Assembly: GCF_964340395.1 (NCBI RefSeq)
Contig: NC_135551.1
Coordinates: 22,254,503-22,318,502 of the forward strand
Length of the DNA stretch: 64,000 bases
Origin: Glandiceps talaboti
Taxonomy: Eukaryota > Hemichordata > Enteropneusta > Spengelidae
Direction of reading: 5' to 3'
The notes beneath the pieces are model-generated. The model did not search any database. It saw only the letters and a list, made by a program, of their open reading frames with translations, and had not been told where the DNA came from. Position numbers and translations under genes: made by a program. The stretch's first letter is position 1. Every line of letters begins with the position of its first letter. Positions 41,401 through 54,950 of this stretch are shown piece by piece.

Positions 41401-43910
41401 GGCAAATCGGTCACAGCAGGTCTCACGGAAATATAATCTTTTATCTACCAGAGCATGTCGGGACAGATGATGATATCCATACTTCGTTCTGAAGTAGCAA
41501 ACACTGAAATATTCATTATGTTGCCATGACTACAATATTTGTGATCGACAGACATTAATTCTCATGGATGAAAGACGTATTAAAAGTTGTCCTGAGATTG
41601 AAAAGGAATAGTTAAACTCCTGAGGGCAAGTTATAAAGGTGGGGTATATTTAAATAATCTGTGCTAACGGAAGCGACAAAATGTTAAACCAGAATATCTG
41701 AATTAGTAACTGACATATCAATATGACTTTGCTATTAATATTTAAAGTAACACTCTCCCACAATATGGTATTCAACTGACATCCTCCAACAAATGGCTGT
41801 CAGCAATACTTGTCAATTCATATTGCCCTAGTAATACTTAAAAATTAATTAATATCACCATAGGTATTATATGAATATTAATAAAAGTGCAAGGTCTAAG
41901 TAATACAAAGTAAAATTATCAGATTTTCACTCCAAGTCATAAAAACCATTGTCATAATTGGAGAAAGATACGTTCGATAACATACAAATATTGAGTAAAT
42001 AATCAAAATTAGTTAATTATCAGATTCATTTATGAAATAACATTTCAATATCACACATTGTCTCTAAATCACACGAGTTTGTCAAAATATCTGGTGATAA
42101 GTCATTAATCGCTATAGCAATTATTGAACATCGTCATTTCAAAAAGTATTTTTTTCATACATTAGGTAGTAAAAGTAAAAGTTCTATATACCCTTCGACG
42201 TGATGCTGAGTATGCGAAACTAATCAAAGTAGTCAAAATGTTTAGTGGTAGGTTCAAATGCTAGAATGATTACAACTAAGTTTTTTATGATGTAAGCAGA
42301 TTATATCTGACGGTTACAAAGATAACACCTGCTTTACAAGTGAGACAGTGAAGTTTTATAACGCTGTATCGAGAAGTGCTCGTACTATTTAACAACTTAC
42401 AGTGACGGCATAAAACTTAGTAAACGGTTTGATGAGTATCCTAATATAACTGAACTATTAGATACGTAATTCACTTGATTGGGTAAAACTGTTTCCAGCA
42501 CACTAGTAGAGATCTGGTACAGGGTGTATTTTCAATAGCAAACGCGAGCTACAACATCTGTGGCTTTAAATCATTCAGTACATTTAAATACGTATATATT
42601 GAGATATATAGAAATAGTAGCATTTGTAATTGTAAAGCCATTACATGGGAAGCTTCAGTGATTGGCTTAGATCGTACCACATGGTATGGACTGTTGACCG
42701 ATAGTGATCTAAATTTGCATATAGGAAGCACTATTCGCCTTTTATTTTCGGTAGGGCAATATTCATGTAGCACTGAAGACTTATCGGGATTTCCTTTGAC
42801 TATAAGAAGAATATGTGCCTGATAATTAATGAAGTGGTGTGTTATAAAAACAATTATTGCCTGGCCTGATTTGGGTACCATTAGATGTCAGATTACCACA
42901 AGTGCTGTTATGTTGAAAGTATTTCCCTTGGCTTTCAGTCTTGGGAAATAGTAGCTACATAACAGCTCTCATGGTACTAGTAATAGACGTCTACGAGTGC
43001 CCCCATAGCCAGGCAATAAATGCATATTATTTGCAACAAGGTATTGGTTTAAGTTATTCGACAGTTGCACATTGTAAACTAGTTTCTGTTCCAGATATCT
43101 AATCTAATCTTTACATATCTGAAAATATTCTATTGATTATGAAAGAAATATATTAAACGCATCTGAGTGTTCATATTAAGACTACTCAAATTATTACAGT
43201 TGTGCTATTTGACTTAAAGTACAAATTTCCTGAATTAATAGAACAACACGGTTATGTGTTTAATTGGGTATGTCTTCAGGTAAAATGTTCTATGGATCAA
43301 ATTCTGTGTGCGTGTTTTATCTCGATGTGATAAGCTTAGGGGAGTCCTGTGGAGTATGTACACTATTCCTGCAGGTGGCCTAGAAATCCTCGACCCCTGA
43401 GAGTTTGAAAATTACTGTTACACCGCACCTTGCAAGTTATAGAATATATGTGTGCATAGTTATTGTGTTCGTTTAGTGATTTTGTGACGATCTATACGAC
43501 AAAATTATCCGAGTCTGTTGTGCCTAATGCTTGCGAGTAAACTTCAAAGGACGTCGGATGTTTGATCTGTCATGCGTTTTCTCCACTAACGCAGTGAACT
43601 CATCAAATTCAAATTTGGTGTTTTCCATGCATATCATGTATATGATGCCTACTTTATGTTGATTATGTCAAGTAACCCGGTTGTGCTGTAGTCAGTCGTC
43701 TGTGACGTGTGTACACATATAGACCTTGAACAAATGATTTACTCATTTTATGATAGAAATGAAGCCTACCACAAAATACTGGCATTGATAATACTGAGTT
43801 TACGAGGTGGGTGGAGAGAAGGTTTGCCAGGTCTTAACCCAGCCTTCTATCAACCTATTTCGGGAGCTGTTGTAGATAACATATAGCCACTTTGTATGTC
43901 GAACAAGGGT
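38490..43910. other. Long unique stretch, no gene seen
   Basis: Over 5 kb of AT-rich DNA. The longest ORF (42549-42881, minus, 110 codons) shows no motif I recognise. No RNA gene, microsatellite of note or transposon terminus was found by eye. Confidence 0.5.
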
Positions 43911-43980
43911 ATATGATTAAGGAAACATACCTTTAGTCTGAGGGTCTATAATTAAAGAAACATCCCTTTAGTCTGAGGGT
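43911..43980. repeat. Tandem duplication, ~35-bp unit
   Basis: TATGATTAAGGAAACATACC plus TTTAGTCTGAGGGT is followed by TATAATTAAAGAAACATCCC plus TTTAGTCTGAGGGT, a two-copy repeat with a few changes. Confidence 0.85.
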
Positions 43981-44150
43981 TTATGTTTGAACCAAACATG
44001 CTGACCACCTGCTTTCTCTCAATAGGACAACGTAATGTATATTTATCAGAGATTTAATAGTAGCTCGCTAACGTGATAAAGTAAGGCTTTAAGCTAATGC
44101 CATTTGGATTTAATGTTTCTCTAGTGGCGAGTTGGTCCAAAGCTGTATTT

Positions 44151-44231
44151 TTGGTTTGTTTGTTTGTTTGTTTTGGTTTGTTGTTGTCGTTTGTTTTTGT
44201 TGTTGTTGTTTTTTTTTTTTGGGGGGGGGGG
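44151..44231. repeat. (GTTT)/(GTT) tract ending in T12 G11
   Basis: Imperfect GTTT and GTT units run into 12 T (44209-44220) and then 11 G (44221-44231). Homopolymer lengths here may be affected by sequencing error. Confidence 0.9.
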
Positions 44232-44603
44232 TTACAGTGACCCATAGAACACCGTGACCTGTATTGAATTACTCATAATTAAATTTGTTTCTGTAGCTGC
44301 ACACATTACTCATGGTATACACGTGATGAGAAACTTAGATTGGGTTTGAACTCAAATATTCAGAGCACTATCAATATTGTATGCGTGCGCATTAATTGTT
44401 GATAATGTTATAATGCAGTATTGCGCAGAATTCAAACTAATGCGAGACATATCTTTTTTTATGCCGCCATATCACATGACTACCTTCATTGTTTGGCATG
44501 AACATAAAAAGTATACAATCAGCCACGTATCAACATAATATACGTAATATATGTATGAATATAATGACTACTAATAACTTGTCAAACAATTTTCAGAAAT
44601 TCC
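44232..44603. other. Unique DNA, no gene seen
   Basis: No feature is recognised. Confidence 0.55.
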
Positions 44604-44806
44604 AGGTCAAAGGTTAAACATCGATTATGTACAATGTACATGTAGGTCAAAGTTTACAGGTCGTTGTCCAAATGTTATTAACAGCTCATAGTAGTGAAAA
44701 GGACACAGATGAAAAATCCATATTACAAAAACGGTCAAAGGATAAAAGCTCACGGTATAAAGGTCAAGGGTCAAAAGTTCAAGGTAAAAAGATGACCAAA
44801 GGTCAC
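44604..44806. repeat. Cluster of AGGTCA-like hexamers
   Basis: AGGTCAAAGGTTA (44604), AGGTCAAAGTTTA (44644), CGGTCAAAGGATA (44732), AGGTCAAGGGTCAAAAGTTC (44761) and AAGGTCAC (44799) occur within 200 bp, all on the plus strand. Each of the first three is a direct repeat of AGGTCA-like half-sites with a 1-bp spacer, the arrangement (DR1) bound by many nuclear receptors. The common frame suggests a decayed minisatellite; regulatory use is only a possibility. The ORF at 44627-44905 is its translation. Confidence 0.5.
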
Positions 44807-45325
44807 TGTGATGTGCCTGTACAGCATGCATCAGGATACAATACACACACTGAACACACGAATTGCATGCTACTGTGTTCTGTGGTGAAGTGTATATGTA
44901 AGTGAACTCATATATTATATGACAATGACAAGATTTTCTGGTACCTTCAAACCCTGTTTTTTACTGTCCACCACTGATACAGTGTTCTGATCACATGCAT
45001 CTTCTAAATGATGGTGATATTAGTAGTAACGTTACTAGTTCGATCTGGAAAAGTACGTCCATGACTTTTATAGGCCGCATACCAGTTGCTCATAAATGAG
45101 TGACCGCGTGATGACAGTAATCATCGTTATTCGTAGTGGAATTACGGTCTAGTAGAGGTACGTGTATAAGTAGATACGTATATTTTAGTCAATGAATATA
45201 GACATATGAAGTATCGTGTAGTTGCTACTTTAGCTTCGATTTTCATAACCTCTAAACTATCGTTTTTAGCACAACTGAACTGGTAAGGATCAGTAGTGCT
45301 ATGCTATAGGCATGGTAAAGTGTAT
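44807..45325. other. Unique DNA, no gene seen
   Basis: No feature is recognised. Confidence 0.55.
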
Positions 45326-45334
45326 GTCTGTCTA

Positions 45335-45375
<41 letters not shown>

Positions 45376-45402
45376 GCGTGCGTGCGTGCGTGCGTGCGTG
45401 CC
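45326..45402. repeat. (CTGT)n then (GCGT)n microsatellite
   Basis: About 11 CTGT units pass into about six GCGT units, directly at the edge of the interspersed repeat that follows. Confidence 0.96.
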
Positions 45403-46235
45403 ATGATATTTGGTGGGTCCATTACCTTAGGTGTCTAGTTGGGAAATTGTTCAAATCAAAACGATCTTACTATCGGTGTGTGATTTGGGTCAAAAAACTT
45501 AAACTCCAAACTTCTCGACAGATTGGTTTGAAATTAGGTTGGAAAGGTCTTTAAGGTGTGTAGATTAAGAATTGTTTTTATATTAAGCATTGTTTATGAC
45601 ATGATGATTCAATCAATGATATGCAAATTAAGAGTTAAAAATGTGTCTTTTTGGTGAAAAATGTATAATTCCAAAACTACGGAGCAGATTGGGCTGAAAT
45701 ATAATGGGGATGCATCTGGGTATGTGTAGATGAAGCTGTACTCGAAACGTGATAATCCCATTAGCAAATTGCCATTATGCAAATTAGGTCTAAAAATGTC
45801 AATTTTGGTCAAAACTTTATATCTTGAAAAAGCATGGTGAATGAGGTAGATTCTTGGTGGGATGTTTCTGGAGGTGTTACTCTGCAGTTATTGTTGAAAA
45901 CATTTTGACACATTTGGCCCTAGCACCCATTACCACGCCCTTAGCAACAGTGAAATGACAATGCATATTACAAAGATTACAGGGATGGGTAGGTAAATGA
46001 ATACAGATTCAAGAAAACGTATGCAAGTATGCGTAGCAACAAGACCATGCCCACAACAGCTAAATGATGGTTTAAATGATTGCAAAGATGAAAAGTGGGA
46101 AGGGCAGGCAAGTTAATAAAGATTCCATAAATGTATGCAAATATGCCTAGCAACAAGGCCACGCCCATAGCAACGGCTAAATACAGATGTGTTACAACGC
46201 CATTGGCGCTATTTTTAATATTAACGTTCCTACAT
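45403..46235. repeat. Composite interspersed repeat with internal decayed duplications
   Basis: Part one holds three related blocks about 155-160 bp apart: AAACTTCTCGACAGATTGG (about 45505), AAAACTACGGAGCAGATTGG (45673) and a weaker one near 45825; the first two are followed by a GAAAT-A block, the first and third by TTGG(A/T)-type sequence, with GCAAATTA blocks between. Part two holds AAACGTATGCAAGTATGCGT then AGCAACAAGACCATGCCC (46015-46053), repeated as AAATGTATGCAAATATGCCT then AGCAACAAGGCCACGCCC (46128-46168), with a weaker CACGCCCTTAGCAAC near 45935. This looks like a microsatellite-flanked, non-coding mobile repeat. I cannot assign a family name. Confidence 0.6.
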
Positions 46236-47393
46236 TGAATCAACACTTAGATATATATCGCAGTTATTACAACTAAACAATCGTCGTCAATGAAAACATC
46301 AATCGGTGACATCAAGTGGATTCATCGTTGTGTTAAGTACATGTTTCATCATAATACTTAAGAGCGTATTTTGCCGGCTAAGCGACTACTGTTGTATCAA
46401 GTTACATACACCGCCGTGATACTATGAATCAACGCATTCGTAGTGAATACAACGTGTCATTAGCCTTTCATCTGACAATACAAAGTAGCAAAGTGTACAC
46501 ATTTATGTTTTCCCTCGACGTTCTTTTTTCTTTCTATTTTCTCATTTCTATTCTTAAAAGAGCTTGATTAATGGTGACGCTGTATCCAATATACTGATGA
46601 CGCATGTCCTATGCAGCAAACAAACCCCTTAGTTCAAAGTATATTCATCTGCAATATTATAGATTGAAATTCCATAGTAACGGTTGCTATGGACTGAAAA
46701 CGATCAAAATCAACGAAATAATATACAGGAACGTCACGTTCATTATTAGTCGTGTGATGATTATTACGTTTTCATTAATATGGAGTAAAATCAACATTTT
46801 CTTGAGAAAATCGATATAATTATTCAATAATTTTATAGACACTGGATGTACAGAAGGGGTCTTTTGTACAAAACAATAGTATAAATTACGGACGGACAGT
46901 TATGTTTACCTCCAAGGAGCTCGTCTTTGAAACACCGTGTTTAGCCTAAGGTATTGACGGGTAAAAAACAGGACGTTTCACGGTCGACAGCGGCGTATTA
47001 GTGAGTCAATGGTCGGGATATCTAGCCCCAAGCCTGATACGTAATATCTAAAGAGGATCACTCTAAAGTCTTCACTTGGTGATGTAAAACTACTTCTGAT
47101 TGATGTTGTGCATTTTATTACATGAAGGGTTTTTTCTTAGAATCGTGGTATTCTTACCTGGTCAAAGAAGCTTACAAAGAATATTTGAACCAGTTGATGT
47201 CGGTGTATATTCTTAGTCAGCAGACTGAACACCTGGGATTGCACGTACCGTTGCAGGATAGGATGTACAAATCTGGAATGAATAAAACAAGCGGATATTC
47301 AACCAACAACGCATGAGAAAGTGTTGAGACATTGCACTTTATATAAGACGCAGAGCACTTGCAAAACATGAAAAACTGAAAGACTGAAACATC
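46236..47393. other. Unique DNA, no gene seen
   Basis: No gene is recognised; ORFs at 46604-46819 and 47122-47316 lack known motifs. Confidence 0.55.
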
Positions 47394-47999
47394 TTAGTGA
47401 GCCTTCAGTATTTTACAGGAGGGGGAGGGCCGGAGGAAATCACACATAGTCTGTTAAGTAAACATGACCCCTTTTCTCCATTTGTAAAAGTGACCCTTCC
47501 CTTTGTCCACTGTTGTAAAACATGGCCATCTCCTCATGACAATTGCATATACTCAGAAAGTTAATCAATATTCCCATTAATATATGTATACATACAAAGT
47601 AAATGATTTTGACTAAGATGTATTAGAAAGCAATATTTGTACAGATAAAGTAACAAACAGTAAACGACTGGATAATTGCCTTTCTCTTATAATCATACAC
47701 AATCTATTTAATATCTAAAACATGCTTTCCATGTTGTGCATACTGATCTGGTCAATTGTAAAGTACTCGTAAAAATAAATGTTGAGTGCTCATCTCACTT
47801 TTACATCTCAAAACACACAAAGCAAATTGACAATTATTGAATCTTCAATTTGGTCACAAAACTACGGATTGTAAAATGTGACCCTCCCCCAAACATTACA
47901 ATTGAAAATATGACCCTCCCCCAAGAACAGGGTTGTAAAATGTGACCCACTCTCCGATTCCTCCGGCCCTCCTTCCTGTAAATACTGAAGGCTCCCTTA
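47394..47999. mobile_element. 600-bp MITE-like element with TTA duplication
   Basis: The left end (47397-47441) starts GTGAGCCTTCAGTATTTTAC and the complement of the right end (47956-47996) starts GGGAGCCTTCAGTATTTAC. Both continue as AGGA-rich sequence to AGGGCCGGAGGAA. The element is exactly 600 bp, flanked by TTA on both sides (47394-47396 and 47997-47999). Three-base TWA duplications with G-rich ends are typical of PIF/Harbinger, which is my tentative call. The interior has repeated TGTAAAA(T)GTGACCC and CCCTCCCCCAA blocks and no transposase. ORFs at 47834-48133 are shadows. Confidence 0.75.
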
Positions 48000-50154
48000 A
48001 CGAGTTGTGTGCGATTAATTTCTCTCAATCATCGTGCACCAGTGTTGTTCACTGTGATTTCTATTCAAATCCGAAAGACAATTTACTCGATATGAACAAA
48101 ATCAGTAGTCGCATTATACGTAATAGAATATAACTCTGTTCTTTTGGCCGTTTGCTCTTTGCAGACACAGACATGATGTACATAATCTCCTGGCCGTCTA
48201 AGTCCTTCCCATCTGATCAGATCATATTATAGATATTTCGAATGGAAATGTACAATGTACATATATAAATCAATTTTATCTGGTATGCGCCTCGATGTAA
48301 GCGTATCTTAGAATTGGCTTATACTTTTACGTTAAGAAAAGTGGCGTCACCTCTTCGAATATTGCCAATTGAAATTGGAAAGCTAGTCCAATATGGCAAC
48401 CACACGATGTTAACCAATAAAGTTAAGCAAAATCACAAGTAGCAATAATCCAGGCGAACTTCACATCAAATTTCATTACTAGTTAAATAAATTGGGACGA
48501 TGTAAAGACACTTGTGATTGTTTTTCGTCCTGGTTTGTTTTCTGTACCGTAAAGATTTGCTACTTTCATCAACGAAAACGTAAAAAGTCATCTAAACTTT
48601 GGCAGTGACGAGAAGCAAGTTTTCGAATTCAGATCCAAATTCGTGAAATTCATGAAATTGCCCCCACCCCCTACTGTATGCGAAGCGATACCCAACATAA
48701 TTTGAAACACTCCAGTCTAAAACCAAACCTCCAAATAATTACATGTAATGAGTTAATTACAACCCCAACACCTCGTCGTCATTGAAACCATTCATTATTT
48801 ACAAATTAACTAACGTGTATTTTGTCACCCAATGCTAGCGACGCAAACAGCCGGCAAAAAGTTTAGTCCGCCGTGTGATAAATTAGAGTGTCGCTATCGG
48901 AACAAAGCAAGGGGGTTTACCTTGAGGATATTTGAAAGTGTGAAGTCAGGGGGAAATAGTCCCATCAACAGTGGTTCACAGACCTTTTTGTGTGACTAAA
49001 AGTATATCGGAGACCGCCTAAAACGTGGCAAAAGATGTATGCAAATCAGATACATTTTACCAATCGTCTAATAGGATGACACAAAAGGCGAAACCCGTAT
49101 GCCAGGCACTGGAATGAAAAAGCCCTAAGGATTGTTCTCGTCCACAAACACACCGAACAATGATGTCAAACACGTTTTTCACCTTAAAGCCCTCTGGCTA
49201 TTTAGTTAGCTTTAACCAAGTTAACAAGATAGAGAGGATATCCGTTGCGTAATAATAAAATGGGATAAGTTACGATCCAATACTTAACAATGCAATGATA
49301 ATCACTTAACTCGAGGTTATATTTATACCATGTACCATTGACCATGAACATCGTTCAAATCACGTCGTGTTGTTATCCGACAAGTCTTTCAAATTGATAT
49401 GCATAAACGAGAAGAATTGATATATTTGAGGGAAGCACTCCGCGGATCCGTTCCTATTCTAACAAGAATTGCCAAGCACTTACGAATTAAACCAAAATAA
49501 TCTCATTTGCCTGACAGGGAAAGTACATTAGAAATTCTTTATAGAGTTTTACTATGTTTGTAAATAAACCACCTCTTCATTTCATATGACCTCTTTTCAC
49601 TAAAAACTTTGCAATCAGTGTTTGGATTATTTATTAACACGTGGTACATATACTATTGATTCAGAGAATAACATTCTGAGTACACGAGAGTCAGAGAGCT
49701 TAAAAAGAAAATCGTAGCGAGTAAAGAAAAAGTGCAAATAAAGCATTGAATGGTGAAAATAACTATGTAGTGACGGTTAATAGAAAGGCAAACACTGACG
49801 TCGACCTGACCATGTAATATCGAACTATTAAAGAATGTCAAGGGAGAAATGATATAGATCAAACCGTAGTTTATGGGTATAATTACCGATTCTATCGAAG
49901 AACAACGCATACAGTGCTCACGGTTTTGGATACTATCGACAATGCTAGAGTTAAGTTTCTAAAAAAAATCTTTACTAGTCAATGATGCGAAAAAAAATAG
50001 TGCAAACTTTTCTCTGTGTGTTCTACAAAATTATTACGAAATTCGTTCAAAACAGGAAGATTCGAGATGACTATTTCACGTTAAGGTGATCATATTTGCG
50101 GAAATGGTAAATTAACGTTGTTGTGCCTATAACAAGTGGACATTTGTATTTCTC
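48000..50154. other. Unique DNA, no gene seen
   Basis: No feature is recognised. ORFs stay below 90 codons and have no motif. Confidence 0.55.
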
Positions 50155-50412
<258 letters not shown>

Positions 50413-50469
50413 TACGCTCTGCCACTGCGGTATAGAGCACTGTCTTATAGCAGATTGATACTCACCGAG

Positions 50470-52137
<1,668 letters not shown>

Positions 52138-52794
52138 TGACTTCCTTTGGTGTTATCTCTCAATCTACATGTATGTCTATTTTTGTGATGTCGCATGAAC
52201 AGTACTAAGATTTACATGTTGGACATACCGGCAGGAGAATACATTTTTCAAAAAAACGTTTGCAGGTTTAATGAAGTCTTAGTTGTCGTTGAAAGGTAAA
52301 CTATCCCAGCTTTTCAGCAACCATGGCACTAACTTCACAAGCTACGTACCCCGTTTACATTGTACCAAACCCCTTCAATGCTCATTGTTACTGGCTTGAA
52401 TTAATCACCAAAAAGTCATTGAAAGTTGGCTTCATTCGGACCCTGTTGTACATTCAGCATACCACTTCAATTTTTGTTGTGATCTCCCAACATACAACGA
52501 CGTAAAAATCATTTGTTTATGTGGTTTTAAACACCATATCGACAAAAGACGTTGGTTCAACGATTTTTAACTCTAATCGTGTTAATGGTGGTTTCATTAG
52601 CGATTACGAGAATACTAATCAAACCTGAAACAAAGACGAGATTATGTCATAAATGGTTTCCAGATTTCAACATCTGAATAACTCAAAAAAGAGACAACAG
52701 ATAAAATACTTTGCAATCCGACACATTTGGGTGGACAGAGCGACAGTGTTATTTCTCCGTTTTGTACGTGTGAAAAACGAAATTTAACTTGAAT
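52138..52794. other. Unique DNA, no gene seen
   Basis: No feature is recognised. Confidence 0.55.
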
Positions 52795-52910
52795 GGGGTC
52801 ACTCATAGCTACTGGAGGGAGTATTTTTGAAAACACCACATAAAGTTGGGGGGGGGGTACCATTTTGTCACAGAACATTCAATATGGGGGGGGGGGGTCA
52901 TCTATACAGG
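52795..52910. other. Region with G10 and G12 runs
   Basis: G runs at 52848-52857 and 52886-52897 lie 28 bp apart, with smaller GGGG and GGAGGGAG groups at 52796-52820. On the minus strand the pattern (GACC then a C-run, TGTGACAAAATGGTACC) loosely recalls the C-rich interior blocks of the 47.4-kb element. Confidence 0.5.
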
Positions 52911-54556
52911 TGTTTTTTTCTCATAGGCATCATACAAAAATAAAGCTGGGCGAATTTGTTTCGTGTAGGGTGTATGAAGTGATTCGTCAATAACTTTAAT
53001 TAATCGACAGTCTCTTTATTGGATCATGTAACAATACTATAAACATAGTAGCTTTAAAATGAGGTTCCGCGTTCCCATTCTTTTAACCTATTAAATATAT
53101 ACATACACGTTTAATAGTATATGTCTTTAAAACTTATTGTGGCATACAGGAGAAATGATGTTAGCTCGGTGTTTCACTTACGGGGCATGATGTTTTTGTA
53201 ACAAAGATAGACATATTTCGAGTGCAGACTAACAATAGCTGATACACAGCACACACAGCAGAATTCTTTACCCAATCACATCGAAGGGTGATAAGCTTTG
53301 CAGCTATTTCACAGTGCAGTAATCTACTGAAAACATTACACATGGACTTCATGATTTAATGGCTTCAATTGTTTACCTTCCAACTGAAAATCAACATTGT
53401 AACTTGTCTACTTCTACATTCCCGCTGTTTGCGGCGTCTATAAATTGTTTCTTTTACATTTGAAGTTATCTGAGTGTGTGTAAAAAATGTCATGTCACAT
53501 GGGGGAGACATCAAGGCATCTCGCTTTCTCCTGTAAGTGCTATGACCGCTATGACCACAACATTACTATAGTGTACATCCATAAAATGCCGCCTATGGAA
53601 ACTACAGATCTCGACATCTACTAATCACAGCTTCCACTCTCTGATTTGAATATTACCATAAAATAAGATGACATCACAACTCCTTTGATTTGTTATTGGT
53701 AGAATTTCTATTATTAACATAATGCTAAATAGGCATTCACTCCTCAAAAACATTATCAAAAATAACGTAACATTTTTATTTTGACCTTTCCCGTGTAAAG
53801 CAATACTTTCGGTAAAATGTCACATGATACCTCGTGCTTTGCACAGCCAGCTTGTTACCTTGGCAACAGTCTAATTTAAGTAACAAATTACTTAACAATT
53901 GTGGGTAATGGCAATTCAATCACTCTGTAAGTAATTGATTACTTATAGTAAAATACCTATTTACATAGAAAGGTATTACCGTTGGTGTTGATTTCTCGCT
54001 AAAATGGACAATGTTTCAATTGACTGTGGGTGTATTTAACAATTTATCAACATACTGTACAAATATTTGGCAATGAACCAATCGACTGTCAAAATACTGA
54101 CTGCTGTGTAATTGATTTACATACAATCTTTGTGGACATTTCGTTCTATTACCAAAAATGAAGTATGCAAGCGCCAATAAAACTGAGAAATATATTAGTC
54201 CGTGGTTGTTTGCTGTCATAGATGAGTTATGTAAACTCAATAATCTAGTTGGAGGTTGTATCAATGAGTGAAATACGATGAACTGAAAATGGTTTGGGAC
54301 AATCGCGGGGATCAAGAGAAAGGGTTATCATATGTATGGCGCCGTGGTATGTACATGTTCGTTGTGATTTTCCTATTTTCTAGGGGCTCAGCGTATTACC
54401 AATAACGTTCGCACGGATATGAACGAGTTCAAATTATAACACAGTGGTAGAAGTAGCTTACTGACAATGCGAGATTGACAGGTTCGCAAACTGAAAAGTG
54501 CTACACGTAAGATAAGAAAGTGTCAAATGTTAAAAGTCAGTTTTCATGAAACAGAG
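52911..54556. other. Unique DNA, no gene seen
   Basis: No gene, RNA or mobile element is recognised. Confidence 0.55.
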
Positions 54557-54950
54557 CGTCGTCTGGCGTGACAGAAATTTTACTAATATTGCTACATTTT
54601 TATTGTCTGGCTAAACAGAAATTTACATATTGCTACATATTATCATCTAGCTCGAAAAAATCATGAAAAATTGTTACATTTTACAGTCTGGCTTAAAACA
54701 AATATCATTAACATCGCTACATTTTGCCATCTTGCACAATAAAAATGATCCTGACATACTACATTTATCGTTTCGTTTGACAATATCTCCATTAACAACA
54801 TTGCTACACTGTATCGTCTTACTCAAAAAAATGTACAAGTAATTAACATTGTTACAATTTATCGTCTGGCTCAACAAAAAACACGACTAACATTGCTACA
54901 TTTTAATGTCTGGCTCAACAAAAATCTCAATATCATTGCTACATTATTAT
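54557..54950 (+). repeat. ~43-bp minisatellite family, locus 3, nine units
   Basis: Unit starts are at about 54559, 54602, 54644, 54684, 54727, 54770, 54815, 54862 and 54906, a spacing of 40-47 bp. The consensus is roughly ATCGTCTGGCTCAACAAAAA followed by TCTCACTAACATTGCTACAT and a short T-rich end. The last two units are the most regular. It is the longest array of the family also seen at 4.62-4.97 and 35.6-35.9 kb; no inverted partner is obvious here. Confidence 0.85.

Noticed and set aside
42549-42881. 110-codon minus-strand ORF
   Set aside because: It lies in unique DNA but shows no domain, no convincing start context and no neighbouring open frame. Its length is possible by chance in 64 kb.
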